Of a stretch of DNA of 64,000 nucleotides, positions 25,631-39,100 are shown one piece after another. The notes under the pieces were generated by a model. It worked only from the letters and a program-made list of their open reading frames with translations, was not told where the DNA came from and made no database searches. Positions within the stretch are counted from its first letter, which is position 1, and every line of letters begins with the position of its first letter. The position numbers and the translations under genes were made by a program. Source of the DNA: Klebsormidium nitens. Taxonomy: Eukaryota; Streptophyta; Klebsormidiophyceae; Klebsormidiales; Klebsormidiaceae. The DNA lies in assembly GCA_000708835.1 (NCBI GenBank), contig DF237042.1, positions 62,001-126,000 of the forward strand, in the 5' to 3' direction.

Positions 25631-26780
25631 CTTGGCTTTCTATGCCCCCACAAAGGGGGGCGATTATTCTACTGCAATCTATGATATCGTTGCAAAACCC
25701 TCAATTGTCTTGTAGAACCGTACATGTCTTTAGTGCCACATCGTTCTAATGAATGCAGGATGTATGTGGAGGTGGAAGACAGCAAACCTCTCCGGCTAGC
25801 GGGGATCGAATGGTGTACTCTTCGCCCTTTGGTCAAGCAAGCAGCAAGGAGTCTCAGCAAATGGAGTCCTCTTCTACTCCTGAAAAAGGGAGATCCCCCA
25901 AGCGCATGCTGCGCATGAGGAATAGATGCGCCTGATCAAAGGAGTCTATCCTGCAACCAAAACATAATCTGCGGTCAAATCCTGGCAGCATTGTCCATGA
26001 AGACCCTTGGCTGCAAGCGAAGTGGAACGGGCGCTTGATCATATAGAGGCAAACTCTGTCCAACGAAGAAGGGACAGAGGGGCCCAACTGCCAGTGCAGG
26101 CATCCAGACTGCAAAAATATCTGCAAGATTCTCTTCCAGATCAGACAAATACATCAGACGTAAGTATCATCAGCTTGTCCATTTCAAGCCAGCCTCGAGC
26201 GAAGCATATGCAGAATGTCGAGACGAACCCTAATTTGAACATCGGCGTCGAAGACCCTGGCCCCTTTCGCGAGCACATCCGCTTCGACACGCAAATTTTG
26301 GGCCTCCCCACCAGCGCCAATTTGACTTGCTCGGTGTGCAATGCGGCCTGGCGGCAGGCCTGGCATCTTCTTTCCAAACTTCTGTTTCTTCTTCTTCCCT
26401 CTCTGTCACTCTGACAATCAGGAAATGCAGCTTTGCCGTTTATCAGTTTCGAGGCGGGTGTGTAGACCTGCCGGAGTTGCTGAGGTCCAGGAATGATTTG
26501 AACAGCTAGCGGTCGTGCCGGGGGTCATGCCAGCATTGAAATGGCACCAGCATTCGCTGATGTGTGGTGGATGTTGGCTCCTCAGCCTTCACCTATGCTT
26601 GTCAGGAAACCCACGAAGAGTTATTGAAAGCCTTCCAGCTCGCGCTTCTTGATTGCTGGCTCGCTGTCAGCGGAGGGGCTAGTGGAGCTGCAAATTTCTG
26701 AACCTGCGCTCCTATTGCTGCTTGACATCAAGTAGAAGCACACGTAAGCGACAGTATTTCATCATACTTTATCAGCCCTG
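25631..26780. promoter_or_regulatory. Divergent intergenic region, 903-residue gene / CcmH
   Basis: This 1.15 kb separates the two start codons and must include both promoters. The open frames are short and overlapping, without motifs. No TATA box or known element is claimed. Confidence 0.4.
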
Positions 26781-27726
26781 ATGGCATCAGCCCCAAGCGA
26801 AGCGCTGCCCTCAAGCCCAACAAGGGTCCTGTCCAAGGAAGAGGTGGAGCTTAGAGCCAAGAATGTCATGCGCAATGTCCGGTGCCTCACATGTCCAAAT
26901 CAGAACATAGAAGATGCACAGACCAACATTGCCATATTGATGAGAAAGGTGAGACCAGCATCGGAGCTGCGGCCCCTGAGCACACCATTCCATCGTTTGG
27001 TGTCCCCTTGTCCTGCTCTCACTACAGTACAACATCCCCTGTGCGTGAGGTGGTCGTGGCGCTGATGGAAGGATCACTCCTGTTGAGTCTTGCTGCCAGT
27101 TGTGAATTGCGCGATCCGGCAAGTGCCACCTCTGAGAGCCACAAAGCTTCACGAGTCATGTGGTTCAATGTATCAACCTTTTCCCGCAGATGATTAGAGA
27201 TGAGATTGCCGGTGGAAAGCAGGAAAAGGAGGTGTACAAGACGCTGCAGGACAAATATGGCGACCATGTGCTGTACTCCCCCCCATTTGATGCCCAAACT
27301 GCAGTGCTATACTTGCTGCCGGTGAGTTTTACACACCATTTACAGCAGTGTTTTTTTGAGGGGTGGCGCAATATCTCACGATGCGTTCCTTCTCAGCGTC
27401 TCTTCTTTCTTCAACTTGTGGAGGACTCAACACCCAGAGCAGATGTTCATTTCTGGCCAGACTATATCCAACACAGCACCAGGCGGTTCCTAGAGACATT
27501 GCAGGTTTCTTAAACGAGCTGACTCTACATTTTTGTAATCTCAGGCTACTTTACTTTCTCTGGGCAGGTTATCATGCTAGGAGGAGCCGCAGGCTTGACC
27601 CTCATGTCACGAAGACGACCGCCAAAATCTGCTGACCTATCGGAGGCCATGCTGAGGGGGCTGCCGCTGAAACCGGAAGAATACGCAACGTTGAAACATC
27701 TTCTTCGGCCTCCTCCACATCGATGA
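26781..27726 (+). CDS. CCMH: Cytochrome c-type biogenesis protein CcmH, mitochondrial
   Basis: Three exons join in phase: 26781-26948, 27190-27321 and 27568-27726, giving 152 residues, close to the plant CcmH length. Residues 31-53 hold the signature RNVRCLTCPNQNIEDAQ with the redox CxxC pair at Cys35 and Cys38. IRDEIAGGKQEKEVY and YGDHVLYSPPFDAQTAVLYLLP follow, all standard CcmH features. The hydrophobic stretch LYLLPVIMLGGAAGLTLM is the single membrane anchor. CcmH belongs to the bacterial-type (system I) cytochrome c maturation pathway, where it keeps apocytochrome cysteines reduced for haem attachment in the mitochondrial intermembrane space. The short N-terminus resembles that of plant CcmH proteins, which lack an obvious cleavable presequence. 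Confidence 0.95.
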
Positions 27727-29317
27727 GGGGCATGTATCAATATGACTGCCCCTGATTTTAGCAAGGAAAGAAATTTCCCCAGCCCATTCTGGTTCCCAAG
27801 TTGTTTGTATCATATTGTGTCGAGCTTCGTGATAAACTGCCTTAATGCCGAGGACAGCAGAGCTGCTGCAGTCGATTGATCTTTCCGAACATGAAAGTCA
27901 ATCATCAGGAAAGGTCCACAACTTCGTTGAGTTGCATATTAGCACAACTTTTCGGGGCACCAGACTTTTAAAGCCACTTGAATCTGACGGTTATGTCTTC
28001 CTCGTATTAAATGGACCTGACTCGGATGGCAAGGGCACCGTGAATGTCATCCTGACGTACATACATTGCGAACTAGATGCTGCTTAAGTCAAGATTGCAC
28101 CATCCTGGGCGGCGAACATCGGAGACCATTATTATTTAACCGAGGCCACTAGCTGCAAAGATTGGTCCGCGGTACGTAGGTTTTCCATGGAAGAAGGAGC
28201 GATCGTCGGACTAGATGAACAACACCGAGGGCCTTGGTTGCATGGGGTGACAACTTAGATGCGATCCAGGTCGATCTACCACACAATAGGCACATCTCAC
28301 ATGCCCTGAGTGATTCGTCATCCCGGTCCAGGGCCGATAAGGCTGTGATCTGCAGCTGGCTAACGTGACCCGCTCAGCTGCTTGCGCAGCATGCCGCACG
28401 AGTAGTGGACAGTTTCAAGCTCAATGCAACATAAAGACGCTTTCGCGAATGATCCATGTACCATGCCTATTCTAAGCATCGATCGTGGCAGGAGCTCTTG
28501 ATTGCGGCCGCGTCGACAATTACTCGGATTCCATGATGCCAAGGATCCAAACGATGCCGGCCGCGCGCGTGATCGATCGATCGGTAATTTCGATGCCGTG
28601 CACGGCAGGTACGCGGTACATATACGCCGTATACAGGCTCAGGTCCGTGGGGACAACTGGCAGCTCCTGTACTATTCTACCGTCCACAGCAAACGCATGC
28701 AGATCGATCACGATCATTCATGCACGCAATCAATCATGTAACCAGAGTCACTATCAGTGCGCGAGCGCCTGAATCCAAACAAGGGCATGCATGACCCGGC
28801 GCACTGCAAGGTTCATCATATTGACAAAGCGACCCGCGGGAGCAGTAAGCTGCATTTCAAGGAAGGCTGAGAAGTGACAGTAGGACAAGAACTCCGGACT
28901 GAGTAGCCAAAGGCAAAATCAGATAGAAATTACTTTTCCAAGAATCATGGACAGCCACGATATATCAACGAACAGTGCCGCGGCATTAAATTGAGATGAA
29001 GCTAGCAAGAGCCGCGCAGGACAACAAGGATGAAGTTCCAAGAAGCTACGGCTCGGCTGAACTACATCAGGCCTTTGCGCGTAAATCGCGGCAGTATATC
29101 AAACATGGCAACTCGGTACCTGTAAGATTTTCTTCCGCACAACACCTGTGCGGCATCGTCTCTGTCGTGCCGGTCCAAAACCTGATTACCCCTCTATCGT
29201 TCAAAGCTGATCGGTGCACTGCCAAACCAATCAGCCAGTTATCTGCGATACTAATGGTTGGAATGTGCACTCTGATTCCCAAAGATGCGAAACACTTTCG
29301 TCCGACTGGTCAATCTC
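27727..29317. other. Intergenic region between convergent CcmH and bS20 genes
   Basis: No coding exon is supported. An 80-codon frame on the plus strand (27845-28087) and others are motif-free. Near 28560-28760 the sequence is rich in short self-complementary words (gatcgatcgatcg, tacgcggtac, catgcatg-like). There is no array, tRNA or IS-like structure. Confidence 0.4.
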
Positions 29318-31899
29318 TTAGACCGACACAACCGTAACCTTATCTGCCTGATCTTCGTCCGCAACCTTCGAGGAAGCGGCCCGAACCTCGGGAGGAGGCG
29401 GGGGCGTATACAAGCCAAGGGCGACTTCGACAGACTTCTTGGCGAATGCTAGTCTGGACTTCCGGCGGTTGGCCCTGTTCTTGTGGATGGTTCCAACCTA
29501 CGCAGAGAAAAAGACGAAAGTTTGACATCTCATTCTTGCTACTTGATAACAATGAACATCCAGACTTTGTCCCTGATGTATCTCGAAAGCATCTTTGCAA
29601 AGCAAACCACTCCAAGGTCTATGATGCTAGGCTTCACAACAAACTGGCCCATACCGAGCGTTCCATGGACGCCAGCGCTTGCAAGATTTCCTCACCTTGG
29701 CAGACTTGTCAATGATCTTGTAAGCCTCCGAGATGTACTTTTCTACAAGGGTGAGGTTCTCCTGCGCGTCCTCGGGCTTGCCCTTCAGCTGCTCAGTCAG
29801 CATCAAGACCTGCGCCACAACAGAATCACACCTCAAACTCCAAGCTTTGATACCCAACCCGGCTTTTGGTCTTTAAACGCCTGATAGAATCTTCCCAGCG
29901 AGCTACTTCGTCTCAATTCCTGACAGGAGGTCTCGGAAAATGGATGAATCTGTTTAGGTAGACGAGGAAGCGGAGAAGGAAACTCAATAAGGCTGCTTGC
30001 CAAAAGCTGGAATAAGAGATACTATCATTATCAACAAAACTTAGTGCAGGCAAATCGTAACCCGAGACCAGAATATTGAAATCATCCAGATCCTTCCATG
30101 TACGGATGAGCTGTGTGGCGTTAGGTCTTGATACGTGTCTCGCATAGCTACCCGTGAAGTCACATAAAAATTACTCTTACGATAGTAGTCTCTGATCTGC
30201 CTGTCAGTTCTCTGATTGAACCATCGAACCTCCTGTTGCAGGCACCACCATCATTGAGCGACCAAAGTATCACTAGGTTGGGCTTCACAAGGTTGGGCTT
30301 CAAGCGTTGGGCATACCTTATGCGTAAGTGGACGTTTCTCCTCAACATCAACATGGCAACCTCTACCACCTTCTCTTTCTGCATCAAGCTGAAATGAATC
30401 ACCATGAGAGATGCAACCAAGCAGAATGGTCAAGTGCCCACCTTCTTGATCCTGGTTGACATTTCGGACTTCCTAGCCTTGTGGTACGCCCTCCTCTTCT
30501 CGTTTTGCCTCGTCCTCTTCAACGCGTTCTGCTTTGCAAGAATCTGCAAACCTGGGGCAGTCTGGACGCTGACCTGTCGCCGCGCCAATGCTGCACAAAC
30601 AAAAAGCACTTGAATTTTGGAAGTGCAATGTTTCCAATGCTGTCACATTGAATCCTCTCCAGATGTTATGTGAGTCTGGCTCTCTCTTCCAACAAGGTGG
30701 CCGTTTATGTTATCACGCAATTTCCGTCATGTTTCATCCTCTAGCCAAGATGTTTAGATGGAAACTGGGTCTCTCTTTCCATAGAGGTGAACACATATGG
30801 ATCGAGCAATTCCATTACGTTCAACACTGTTCCTTGTAGCGACCGCCAGTTTTTCAAAGGACAACATACAACATGAATGAAAAGGGGTGACGACAGCAGT
30901 TGCTGCCTATTAACATGCCCGATGAGCACAACAGAATGGGCAGCACAAGCATCATTCACACCCTTGACTCAAGAGCTGCCCGAATAAAGACAAGCCCGAC
31001 AGTACATTTGCAGGTGCTGTTAGGGCCACCCAATTTAGCGGTGCGAGCATTCAGCCGATCATGACTGAGACCAACAGTGATCGTCAAAGTTCCACCAGCA
31101 GTAAAAGAGAGCAGCACACAAAACACCCTCTCAGACGAGAGCTATCTAGAAAAGGGCCCTCGCCAAAGTGATCAGGGCGGTGTGCACTAGCCATTTTTTT
31201 GAACTGCATTCTCATTCTTACAAGCAGACTCTTTAAGAACACGCCATGCAAGTTTCTCATACGGAAATCGGTTTCCTTCCAAAACATTCAACAAAATCTA
31301 TCCGCAGAGTTTCCACAGGCAACTTTCGCTGTTCCAGCCCATGAATTACCCTTAGACCACAAGCCGGTAATGGTGTGCGCAACTACTCTAGAAGCACAGG
31401 GCGCCCAAAAGGGTGCCGTGATGTTAAGGTGTGCCTACCAGGCGCTCGATTCTTTGGAATGCAGCCAGATAGAAAACGACTTTGCAAAGTGGAAACCTTC
31501 ATTCCAACTTGAGAATGTTGACAAATGCGGCCCAAGCAAACACAACCCCTCCACTGTTGATAAAGCCAGTGTCAGAACATGCTCAGGGTTGAGGCTACTG
31601 GACAAGCGATTCTCACAATGAGCCCTGAATACATCCCGCAGGGAAAGCTGAACAATAAACCCTAACTGCATGCCCGCAAGGAAAGCTTAACTGAGTTGAC
31701 ATTTGGCAAATGTGGCCACCATACCTGGTAGTCTGGGAGCAATGAACGATGCTGAAGAGAGCTGCCTGGGAGCTCCGCTCAGCGCGCTTCCTTGCATTGA
31801 CCCATACTGCGACCCAGAGATGCTGCACCCGTTCCTAGATGAGGAGGCCAGTGACAACCTTTCGAACCCTTGTACCGCTGCTGTCAAGGATGATGCCAT
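29318..31899 (-). CDS. rps20: Plastid small-subunit ribosomal protein bS20c
   Basis: Four exons join in phase: 31899-31725, 30590-30442, 29809-29696 and 29497-29318, giving 205 residues. Residues 1 to about 65 are a typical plastid transit peptide, rich in Ser, Ala, Gly and Arg (MASSLTAAVQGFERLSLASS). The mature part is bS20: LAKQNALKRTRQNEKRRAY, then KSEMSTRIKK, a helix VEKYISEAYKIIDKSAK, and VGTIHKNRANRRKSRLAFAK. bS20 binds 16S rRNA early in 30S assembly. The C-terminus adds ~35 residues beyond the bacterial end, with a run of five Pro and a charged tail. The first intron is ~1.1 kb, far longer than the coding exons around it. Nuclear encoding plus transit peptide supports a plastid-bearing host. 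Confidence 0.94.
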
Positions 31900-33105
31900 G
31901 CCGTCACTCGATCAAAGTCGTTGCAGGAATAATGCTGAGTAGAGAAGTTTTCCGCACCCAATCCAGACCACACGCGGCCCGGCCCCTCCCTCAACAGAAC
32001 CGAAAGAAGTTCCTGCCTACCTCACAGACACAACCTTGTCCACAGGCCTGCCAGCTACAACTGCCCAAACTTCTTCCCCTGTCCAATATTTGCAGCCCTA
32101 GAAGTTGCTTTCCCACAAGTTGAAGAAGGCCGGCACCTCCTGGACCTCGGTGCTCTGCACTGAACTCTGTCAAAGCTTCTGCACCCAAGGTTGTCGAAAC
32201 TGGGTTAAGAGCAGTACCATACAAAGTACGGGTTAGACGCCAGGTTTCCATCGAAACCTCTGACCGACGCTCTCACTCTCAGGCACTGAGCGCGTTAACC
32301 ATTGAAGGCAGGGTTTGGCCTCTGCGGCCTGGTATGAGAAACCGAATACGTTTACGTTTAAACCATTTAATCTCTTAGTACCTGAACAAGTGCGCGCGCG
32401 GAACATACATTACTTGATGCTGAATTAGCTGGAGTGTGTCGATCTGTAAGTTCATGTCTTGAAGCTTGCACGCGTTCGGTCGCATGCATTGCTGCATCTA
32501 TGCGCATGGGCGAGGGCCCAAGTGCTAACAGTGTGGAGCTCGCAGAGCGACTGATGTCACACCAGCTTCTCTACTCCAACTTGTAAAGGATCATTTGCTC
32601 TAAAGTCACATGATGCTTTATGCACTCAATCATTGAGTGCATAAAGCGGTGGTATGCGCCATTGAATGGCGTGTACCACCGCCAATACATGGTTGGATAA
32701 CATCAACATCGATGTGTTGGCCCTGATGGGTTCATATCAGGTATGCATAATCAAGTCGAACAGGCTTGTATACGTTACTACAATGTCACGCCAATATGTT
32801 CTAGCTAACTGATATCTGGTACTTCAGCATATCATAGTGTGTGCACGATGATCAATTGTGGGCCATCATTATAGGGATGGACAGTGGCATGTTGTCGCCG
32901 GTTGTCAATCGCAGATTATGACATTTCAAGGTGGCACCTTCAAGACACGAAAACCACCTCCTGACTTTGTGAGTTGCCATATGGCGGAAATGTGCTCGAA
33001 ATCACATGCACGCTAAGATGACCAGGCGCAAGGTAGGGCCAGAAATGTGCCTTCCTCAGCAGATTCCTCTCACCGACTGATGTTTTCGACACGCATGCTC
33101 AGAAA
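31900..33105. other. Intergenic region between RPN1 3' end and bS20 5' end
   Basis: This holds the bS20 promoter and 5' leader. It also holds the paired hairpins at 32615-32682, described separately. Open frames here (for example 31839-32123 plus, 31991-32251 minus) lack motifs. Confidence 0.4.
32615..32682. repeat. Two adjacent inverted repeats (tandem hairpins)
   Basis: The first is a perfect 33-base palindrome: a 16-base arm (gctttatgcactcaat), one loop base, and the exact reverse complement, ending at 32647. The second follows at once (32646-32682): arm gcggtggta-tg-cgccatt, centre G, and aatggcg-tg-taccaccgc. The two TG/TG positions would pair as G-U in RNA, so each folds as a nearly unbroken stem. 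The pair does not belong to any exon found. It could be a cruciform, a MITE-like remnant, or a structured RNA. Confidence 0.8.
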
Positions 33106-36100
33106 CTACTTGTCTAAGTGATCCTCAACGTAGTCCGGATTCGGCTTCAAAATAACGAACCCTTCTAGGATTGACGTAAGCGGGATGTACTTTTCCGTAG
33201 CGAGCTCAGCACGGTCACCGGTCGCAAGAAGCACTGGCGTTGTGTGCGTTTGGAATCCGGTGATTGTCTTCGGCCTGCCTGCTTGACCCACAACATCTAC
33301 CGCTTGTCCGACGCGAACCGACACCGGGAGGGGCTTCAGGTTTTCGTCCACGGTCAAGAGCATCCGAGGCTGCAGCGTGGGGGAAAAAGGCATTCGTTTC
33401 GTTCGGAAGAGTGGGTCAAGGTGAGGTTTCTCTGATCGCACAGGCTAGTTTGAAACTTTTATGACCGACCAACAAGGTTTCGACCTTCGCTGCTTCCCGA
33501 ATTCTGAAGCAACTACCATCAATTGGTTTCCTTTCATTCAAATCCGTCCACTTCGCTGAAACTTGGGCAATCGTCCTGTGGCGGCATCCAAGTGGTGGAA
33601 TCCAACACGGGCGTCCTTAGCATTAACATACGCATACACGACCGCGAGACAGAGGGTGATATCCGTTCTCACCTGCAGCGCGGGCACGACGAAGTAGAGC
33701 GCGTAGTGGTACTTTGCGAGGATGATGTTCTTGAAATCCATGCAGCTGTGCAGGAACGCGAGCAGTCCCGCCAGCCCGACTTGGTGCAGCAGGCCCCGGT
33801 CCGCATGGAACGGGTTCAGCGTCAGCAGACCCTTCCCCAAGTGGACCAACCCCTGGGTGTAAAGAAAGCAGAGAAACCGTGAACACGAAGCGCCAGTCCA
33901 ACGGCCTTCGCAGCAAAGGGCAGTAGGTGAGAGGCTCTGCCGTTGAAGGGACCGCACGCAAGCACAGGAGACGAGCGTAGTAACAGTCTTATAATGGGCG
34001 CTCCCCGTGCAGGAAATGACTAAGAACCAGGATCAAGGGAGACTGATTGGACGGTAAATCCAACAAAGAGGTGGAGCCTCGATTGTGCTTCAATCAGCGC
34101 ACGTCCTCTTCGGCACCAGAAAGCCGCTCCGGATGAGGAGCAAAAAATGCCCCTTAGTGATAATATGAAGAGAACGCATCGGGCGTCCCGCGAGCTTCTG
34201 ATCCACGGACAACTGAAAGCGTGACACTCAGCTTCTTAATGCTGGAGGAACCAACAAAAGCTCTCGACGAGCGCAGCATGGACTGAATGACCTCCCAAGA
34301 TTCCAGTTGACGTCTTTTACTGGGCGAACCAGATTACGTATCAACCTCAAGGAAACCGAAAGCGCACCTGGGCTATCCTGACGGTGAAGAGCAGGTTGGG
34401 CTCCTTGTAGTAGTAGCTGCTCAGGTTCCGCAGCATGCCCGCGATGCGCGCGTTGTTGGTGCCCCCCCCGATGAGCCCCATCGCCACGATGGCCCCCATG
34501 GCCACCTCCTGGTCCGCGTCGTGGCTCAGCCGGCTCAGCGTGTCCATCACGCTGCGCACAAAGAAATGCGTTGACTTCTTCAGTTCCACCATTAGCCTGA
34601 GCGGTTTGTGGTCTCATTCAAGCCTACCTAAGTCGATCAATCAGAACAAAATTGTGTGTGTGAATACAGGAGAAACGCCAAAATACGCTGCGTGCAGGGG
34701 GGCAGCGAGTCTAACATCTTCAAGTTGGTGAATTTCTGGGGGGTTTTAAGAGTAATAAGCTCGGCGTGTCCATCACGCTGCGTGCAGGGGGGCGAAGAGT
34801 GATTCGTTTTGATGTTCAGAAGATCTGGGGGCCAGCATATCTGGGGGCCTTCAGGATTCAAAGCGCAGATTGTTCGTTAAAGTGGGCGTAGGCGTCACGC
34901 CGGCGGCATGGCCGAAGCGTGGCGACTGCACAAGTTAGGCAAGCGAGCATCGTCTGACAGATTCAAGTCGTGCTTTTCTGCCGTCCGATTTGAAATGCAC
35001 TCGCGAGTGCATACGCCCACTTTAAGCACTAGAGAAGAAGCTGGGTTTGGCTTTTGGGATGCCCGTCTTGCCTCTCCATCGAGCTGTCAAGAGGGGGGTG
35101 GAGAGGAATCAAACGTCGGGGTGTTTTATGTTTCTGGGGATTCTAGAATTTGAAGCTCAGTGTATCCATCACGCTGCGCAAGACGGGCAGAGACACTCTA
35201 TTTTTAAAATGATGAATTCTGGGGGAGTAAGGATATGAAGCTCGGCACGTCCATCACACTGCGACCAAGGGACACGGATCTCTACGGTCCCACCAAAACC
35301 GGAAGTGCTGCCAGGGACTTAAGGGTGAGAAGGTCAGTGTGTCCATCACGCTGCGCACAACCAAAAAGTGGTAAACTGCAAATTGAAACGGTGGTTCAAA
35401 TCCACCTTTAGCCTGATGCAAGCCGTGGTCTTATTCAAGCCAATCTAAATCGATTAATTAGAAAGGTTGTGTGTGTGAACACAGAGAGAAACCGCAAGAT
35501 TTGCGAGGGTGAGAGCACAGCTCCGTTCTGAGAGCCAACCGACAGAGCCTAATCCACCCCGATTGACGGCAAAACCAGATCTTCAACTCACTTCTCGACG
35601 CCCTGGCACTTACAAGACGAGAACGCCTTTGCCTGCAAACCTTGTTGTGAGGCTTCTAGCATGTCGTCATAACGGACGCAAATAGCTGGATGTTTTCTCG
35701 CCTTTCTTCCAAAAGCCCCGGTTGCGTTACAGTCAAACGGCTCTAGACAAATGTCTTCTTATGCAAGCTCCTTGCTGTGCATGTCTGCCAGCGTCCTTCT
35801 TTGGCCAACACCGCCTCAAAGGACTGAATCGCAGAGCACGGGCTCAGAGTCGCTTTCGAGCATCAAAGCGTCGACCAGCTTCGAAACGACCAGCGCCTTA
35901 CAAGCACCTTCTCTATAGGAGAGACAAGAACTCCTTACAAGCAGAACAAGGCACCTATCCACGTCCATGTTTCTAAGGACAATACGTGGCGCTCACGTCA
36001 TTCGAGGGTTGGAGATGGACAGGATGCCGAGCGCGAGCGGGACGGCCCTCCGGATGCCCGGCTCCCCGTACTGCAGCAGGTGCTCCAGGCTGCGGATGGC

Positions 36101-39100
36101 CATGTCCTGGCCTAGCTCCTCCGCCATGGCGACCAGCGCGATGCCCAGCACAGCCGCGCCCTGCATAACAGAGAGATGGTGGTCGCCAACAAACAAATGG
36201 ATAGCACCAAGGAAGGCGGAAATGAAAAGGCTCCTCCACCACGGAATACAGCGCAAGACTGTCGCGTGAGAAGGAAAACGGGTTGTTTGCTGTCCGACAA
36301 AATACCGACAGAACTGGCGACAAATCAGAAGCAGCGTGACGCAATATATTCTGCACAGAAGAGGGTATTTGCAGCCCCGGCATGGCGACCTGTGCAGAGG
36401 CCAACACAAAGTGCCCTCCAAAAATAGGGTTGCTCAGTTGCCCTGCTGAATATCGATGTTACTGGCGGTTGATGTGGGGAAAGAAATCAAAGGAATTGAG
36501 ATCGAAAGCACATGCCCGCGGATTGAACTTCCCACGCAACTCTTTACGAAACCATCCGTACCTGGTGCGCCACCCCCCCGGGCGTCTTGTCCTCCTCCAG
36601 ATGGTCCCCGCAGATGGACAGCAGGCGCTGCACCTTAAGAACGTTGCCAGTGCCCGCATACGCGCACGAGTCCAGTATGATCTGCGCGTGCATCGACACC
36701 TTCTCGTGAAGCGTCTTCACCACCTCTACCGTTGCGTCCACCGCTTCCTGCAGCAGGATGACAACAGTGGGTCACCTTTTGACAAAGGTTCGCAGAAAGG
36801 AAAAGGCGCCGTCTTTGATCCCATGACTCGCGACCTTAACGGAGAGAAAAGGCAGGTGAGCTTTCAACACTGATTCACTTGACAAATGAACAAGGATTCC
36901 TAACGGCTTGGACGGGCAACGGGGCAGAAGCGACTCGCGAATGCTTCTGGTGGCCCCCTTGACCCACACGCCCACTTGAAGTGGTCACTTTTCGGTGTGC
37001 ATCATACCTTGGAACGCTAAGCCGCTTTTGAAACTAACGCCAACAACACCAAGCAGTGATCGCCGGAAGAACCATCCCAGGATGCAAACCGCGACATGGT
37101 CTGCATCCTAGATCCTACTTCAGAAGGAGCGACGCAGTGAAGCTTGATCTAGCTTAGGCAAAGCGCTCAGAAAGTAGTCAATCGAAAGCAAAGTAGGAAA
37201 AGCGCTTACCCCCTGCCCCAGGAAAAGGAGCCCAAGCGCCAGCAGGAAGTAGCGTACGAGCGGGTCCGCGAGTTCGGTCTCCCCGCGCTCCATCAGCGCT
37301 TGCAAGATCGCCATCGCCACGTCATCGTTGCACGTGCCCACGTAAACCAGCCCCAGGGAGAGCGCAGCGAACGCAGCGACGTCTACTCCGACGGAGCTGT
37401 CCAGAACCACGGGAGTCAGCAGCTCCAAAACCTGCGATGGGGAGAAGCGGTGTCGTTGGTTAGTTGAGCAAGAGAAAGACAAAAATGAGGTAGCCGCTTC
37501 TTTTCGAAATGTGAAATGTCTTTCAAATAAATTTGAAGCACAGAACCACCAGCCCCCCAACGCAGCTGGACAACGTGAGATGAGAAGCCGTACGGATAGG
37601 GGGAATGCGGAGAGACATGGCGCGAAGAAAGCACGTCCGCAGCTTTTTGGCATCGCCTATCTTGGTTTATGAAAAACACTTCGGTTCACAGGTGTATAAT
37701 GTATGGCATCAGAAGGAGATGGCCGATGGCCTGAGGGGTACAAGGGAGTTGGTAGGAGAAGTGAAAGAGCCTCTGATTAGTGACTTTTCTTAACCACACA
37801 AAAACCGATCTCCCCAAACCTCCTACGTCGTCAACCAACTTGCAAGCAACACAGTCCTTGCAAATCCGGAGGGCCCCTCACCTCCTCCCTTAAAACTCAG
37901 GATCTCCTGATCCTGTTTAAGGCAGCACTTTTTCCAGAGCATACAACCAACTTGTGACCAACTGCCCGCAAAACACTCCTGCACAGATGTCCGCCCGCGC
38001 CATCTCTCTGCCGCCTCACCTCCTCCTTTTGCACGCCCGCGTACGCGAGGCCCAGCCCCATGATGGCCCCGATGCGCACCGCGGGGTCGTCCTTGTTGAC
38101 CGACTCGGACAGCAGCGCGAACGCGGGGTCGGACTCGTGCCGCACGCCGCTGCTCACGATTCCGATCGCGAGAGATCCCCCCGCAAGCACGAAGTTGTCG
38201 GTGCTGTACAGGTACTTGTCGATCTGGGGCAGGCCGCCGTCCACGTCCCACAGGTGGATCAGGCCCTGCGAGAAACAAGAAGAGGGGATTAGTGCTGAAT
38301 AAAGCGAAGGGCGTGAGGCACGCACCGCGTGCTTCGGAGTGGAGTCAAGGAAAACGGTGCGACAATGAGCTTCAGAAGAGGCGCTACCTTTGAATCGTAT
38401 CAATCCAAGACAAGCAAAGCCCTCTGTAAAGTAAATATGAGCAGAAGATAGAAGATAGAAGATAGAAGATGCCTGCCATGCCGATATCCGGACGAGAACC
38501 GATGAAGCTGAGATTGGGAGCGCTGGGACGCCCCGTAGAACTCCAAAGGTTATGATGTACCGCAGCCTCGAGGGCCATGTCATTATTTAGCAATCAACAC
38601 GACCCAAAGGAGAAAAAAAGAAGAGAATTACAACCTGCTGTACCACTGTCTGAAAAGTCTCCTCGATCAACGCATCCAAGCGTTGCTGTTTGCACTTTCA
38701 AGGTGGACACTAATCAAATGTTCTCCCAATAGGTTCTCAGGAACTCCGCCCCCTGCTGACTGTTAGTCTTGCTACCTTCCCTGTGTTACTCTTCGGCCTG
38801 AATCGAGGAGCAAAGAAGACGACCGGATTCTTTCAAGTGCAAGGCCACAGCCTTTCAAGAAGCAAAGCGACTCACCACACTGGCAGCCGCGCTCGTCTTC
38901 CCGTGCTCCTTATTTTTGAACAGCCAGTTCCCGCCCCCGGCCGCAGCGCTGCTGCTCGCCTCCTCCCCAGTCCCCGTCATCAGCTTGTCCGTCCCAAATC
39001 CGGCGTTAACCAGCCCGTTAACGAAGGTCGCCGCCAGATTCTGCCGCGCGGAATCCACGTTGGCATTGGACGGTGTACGGCTGTCGATCAGGTGCGCTTT

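Noticed and set aside
28500-28520. Adjacent NotI and SalI sites (gcggccgcgtcgac) that look like a cloning linker
   Set aside because: The flanks continue as ordinary genomic-looking sequence without vector-like features. Such GC words are common in this window (another at 13206).
31199-31621. 140-codon plus-strand frame in the first bS20 intron
   Set aside because: It sits inside an intron defined by exact phase joining and contains no recognisable domain.
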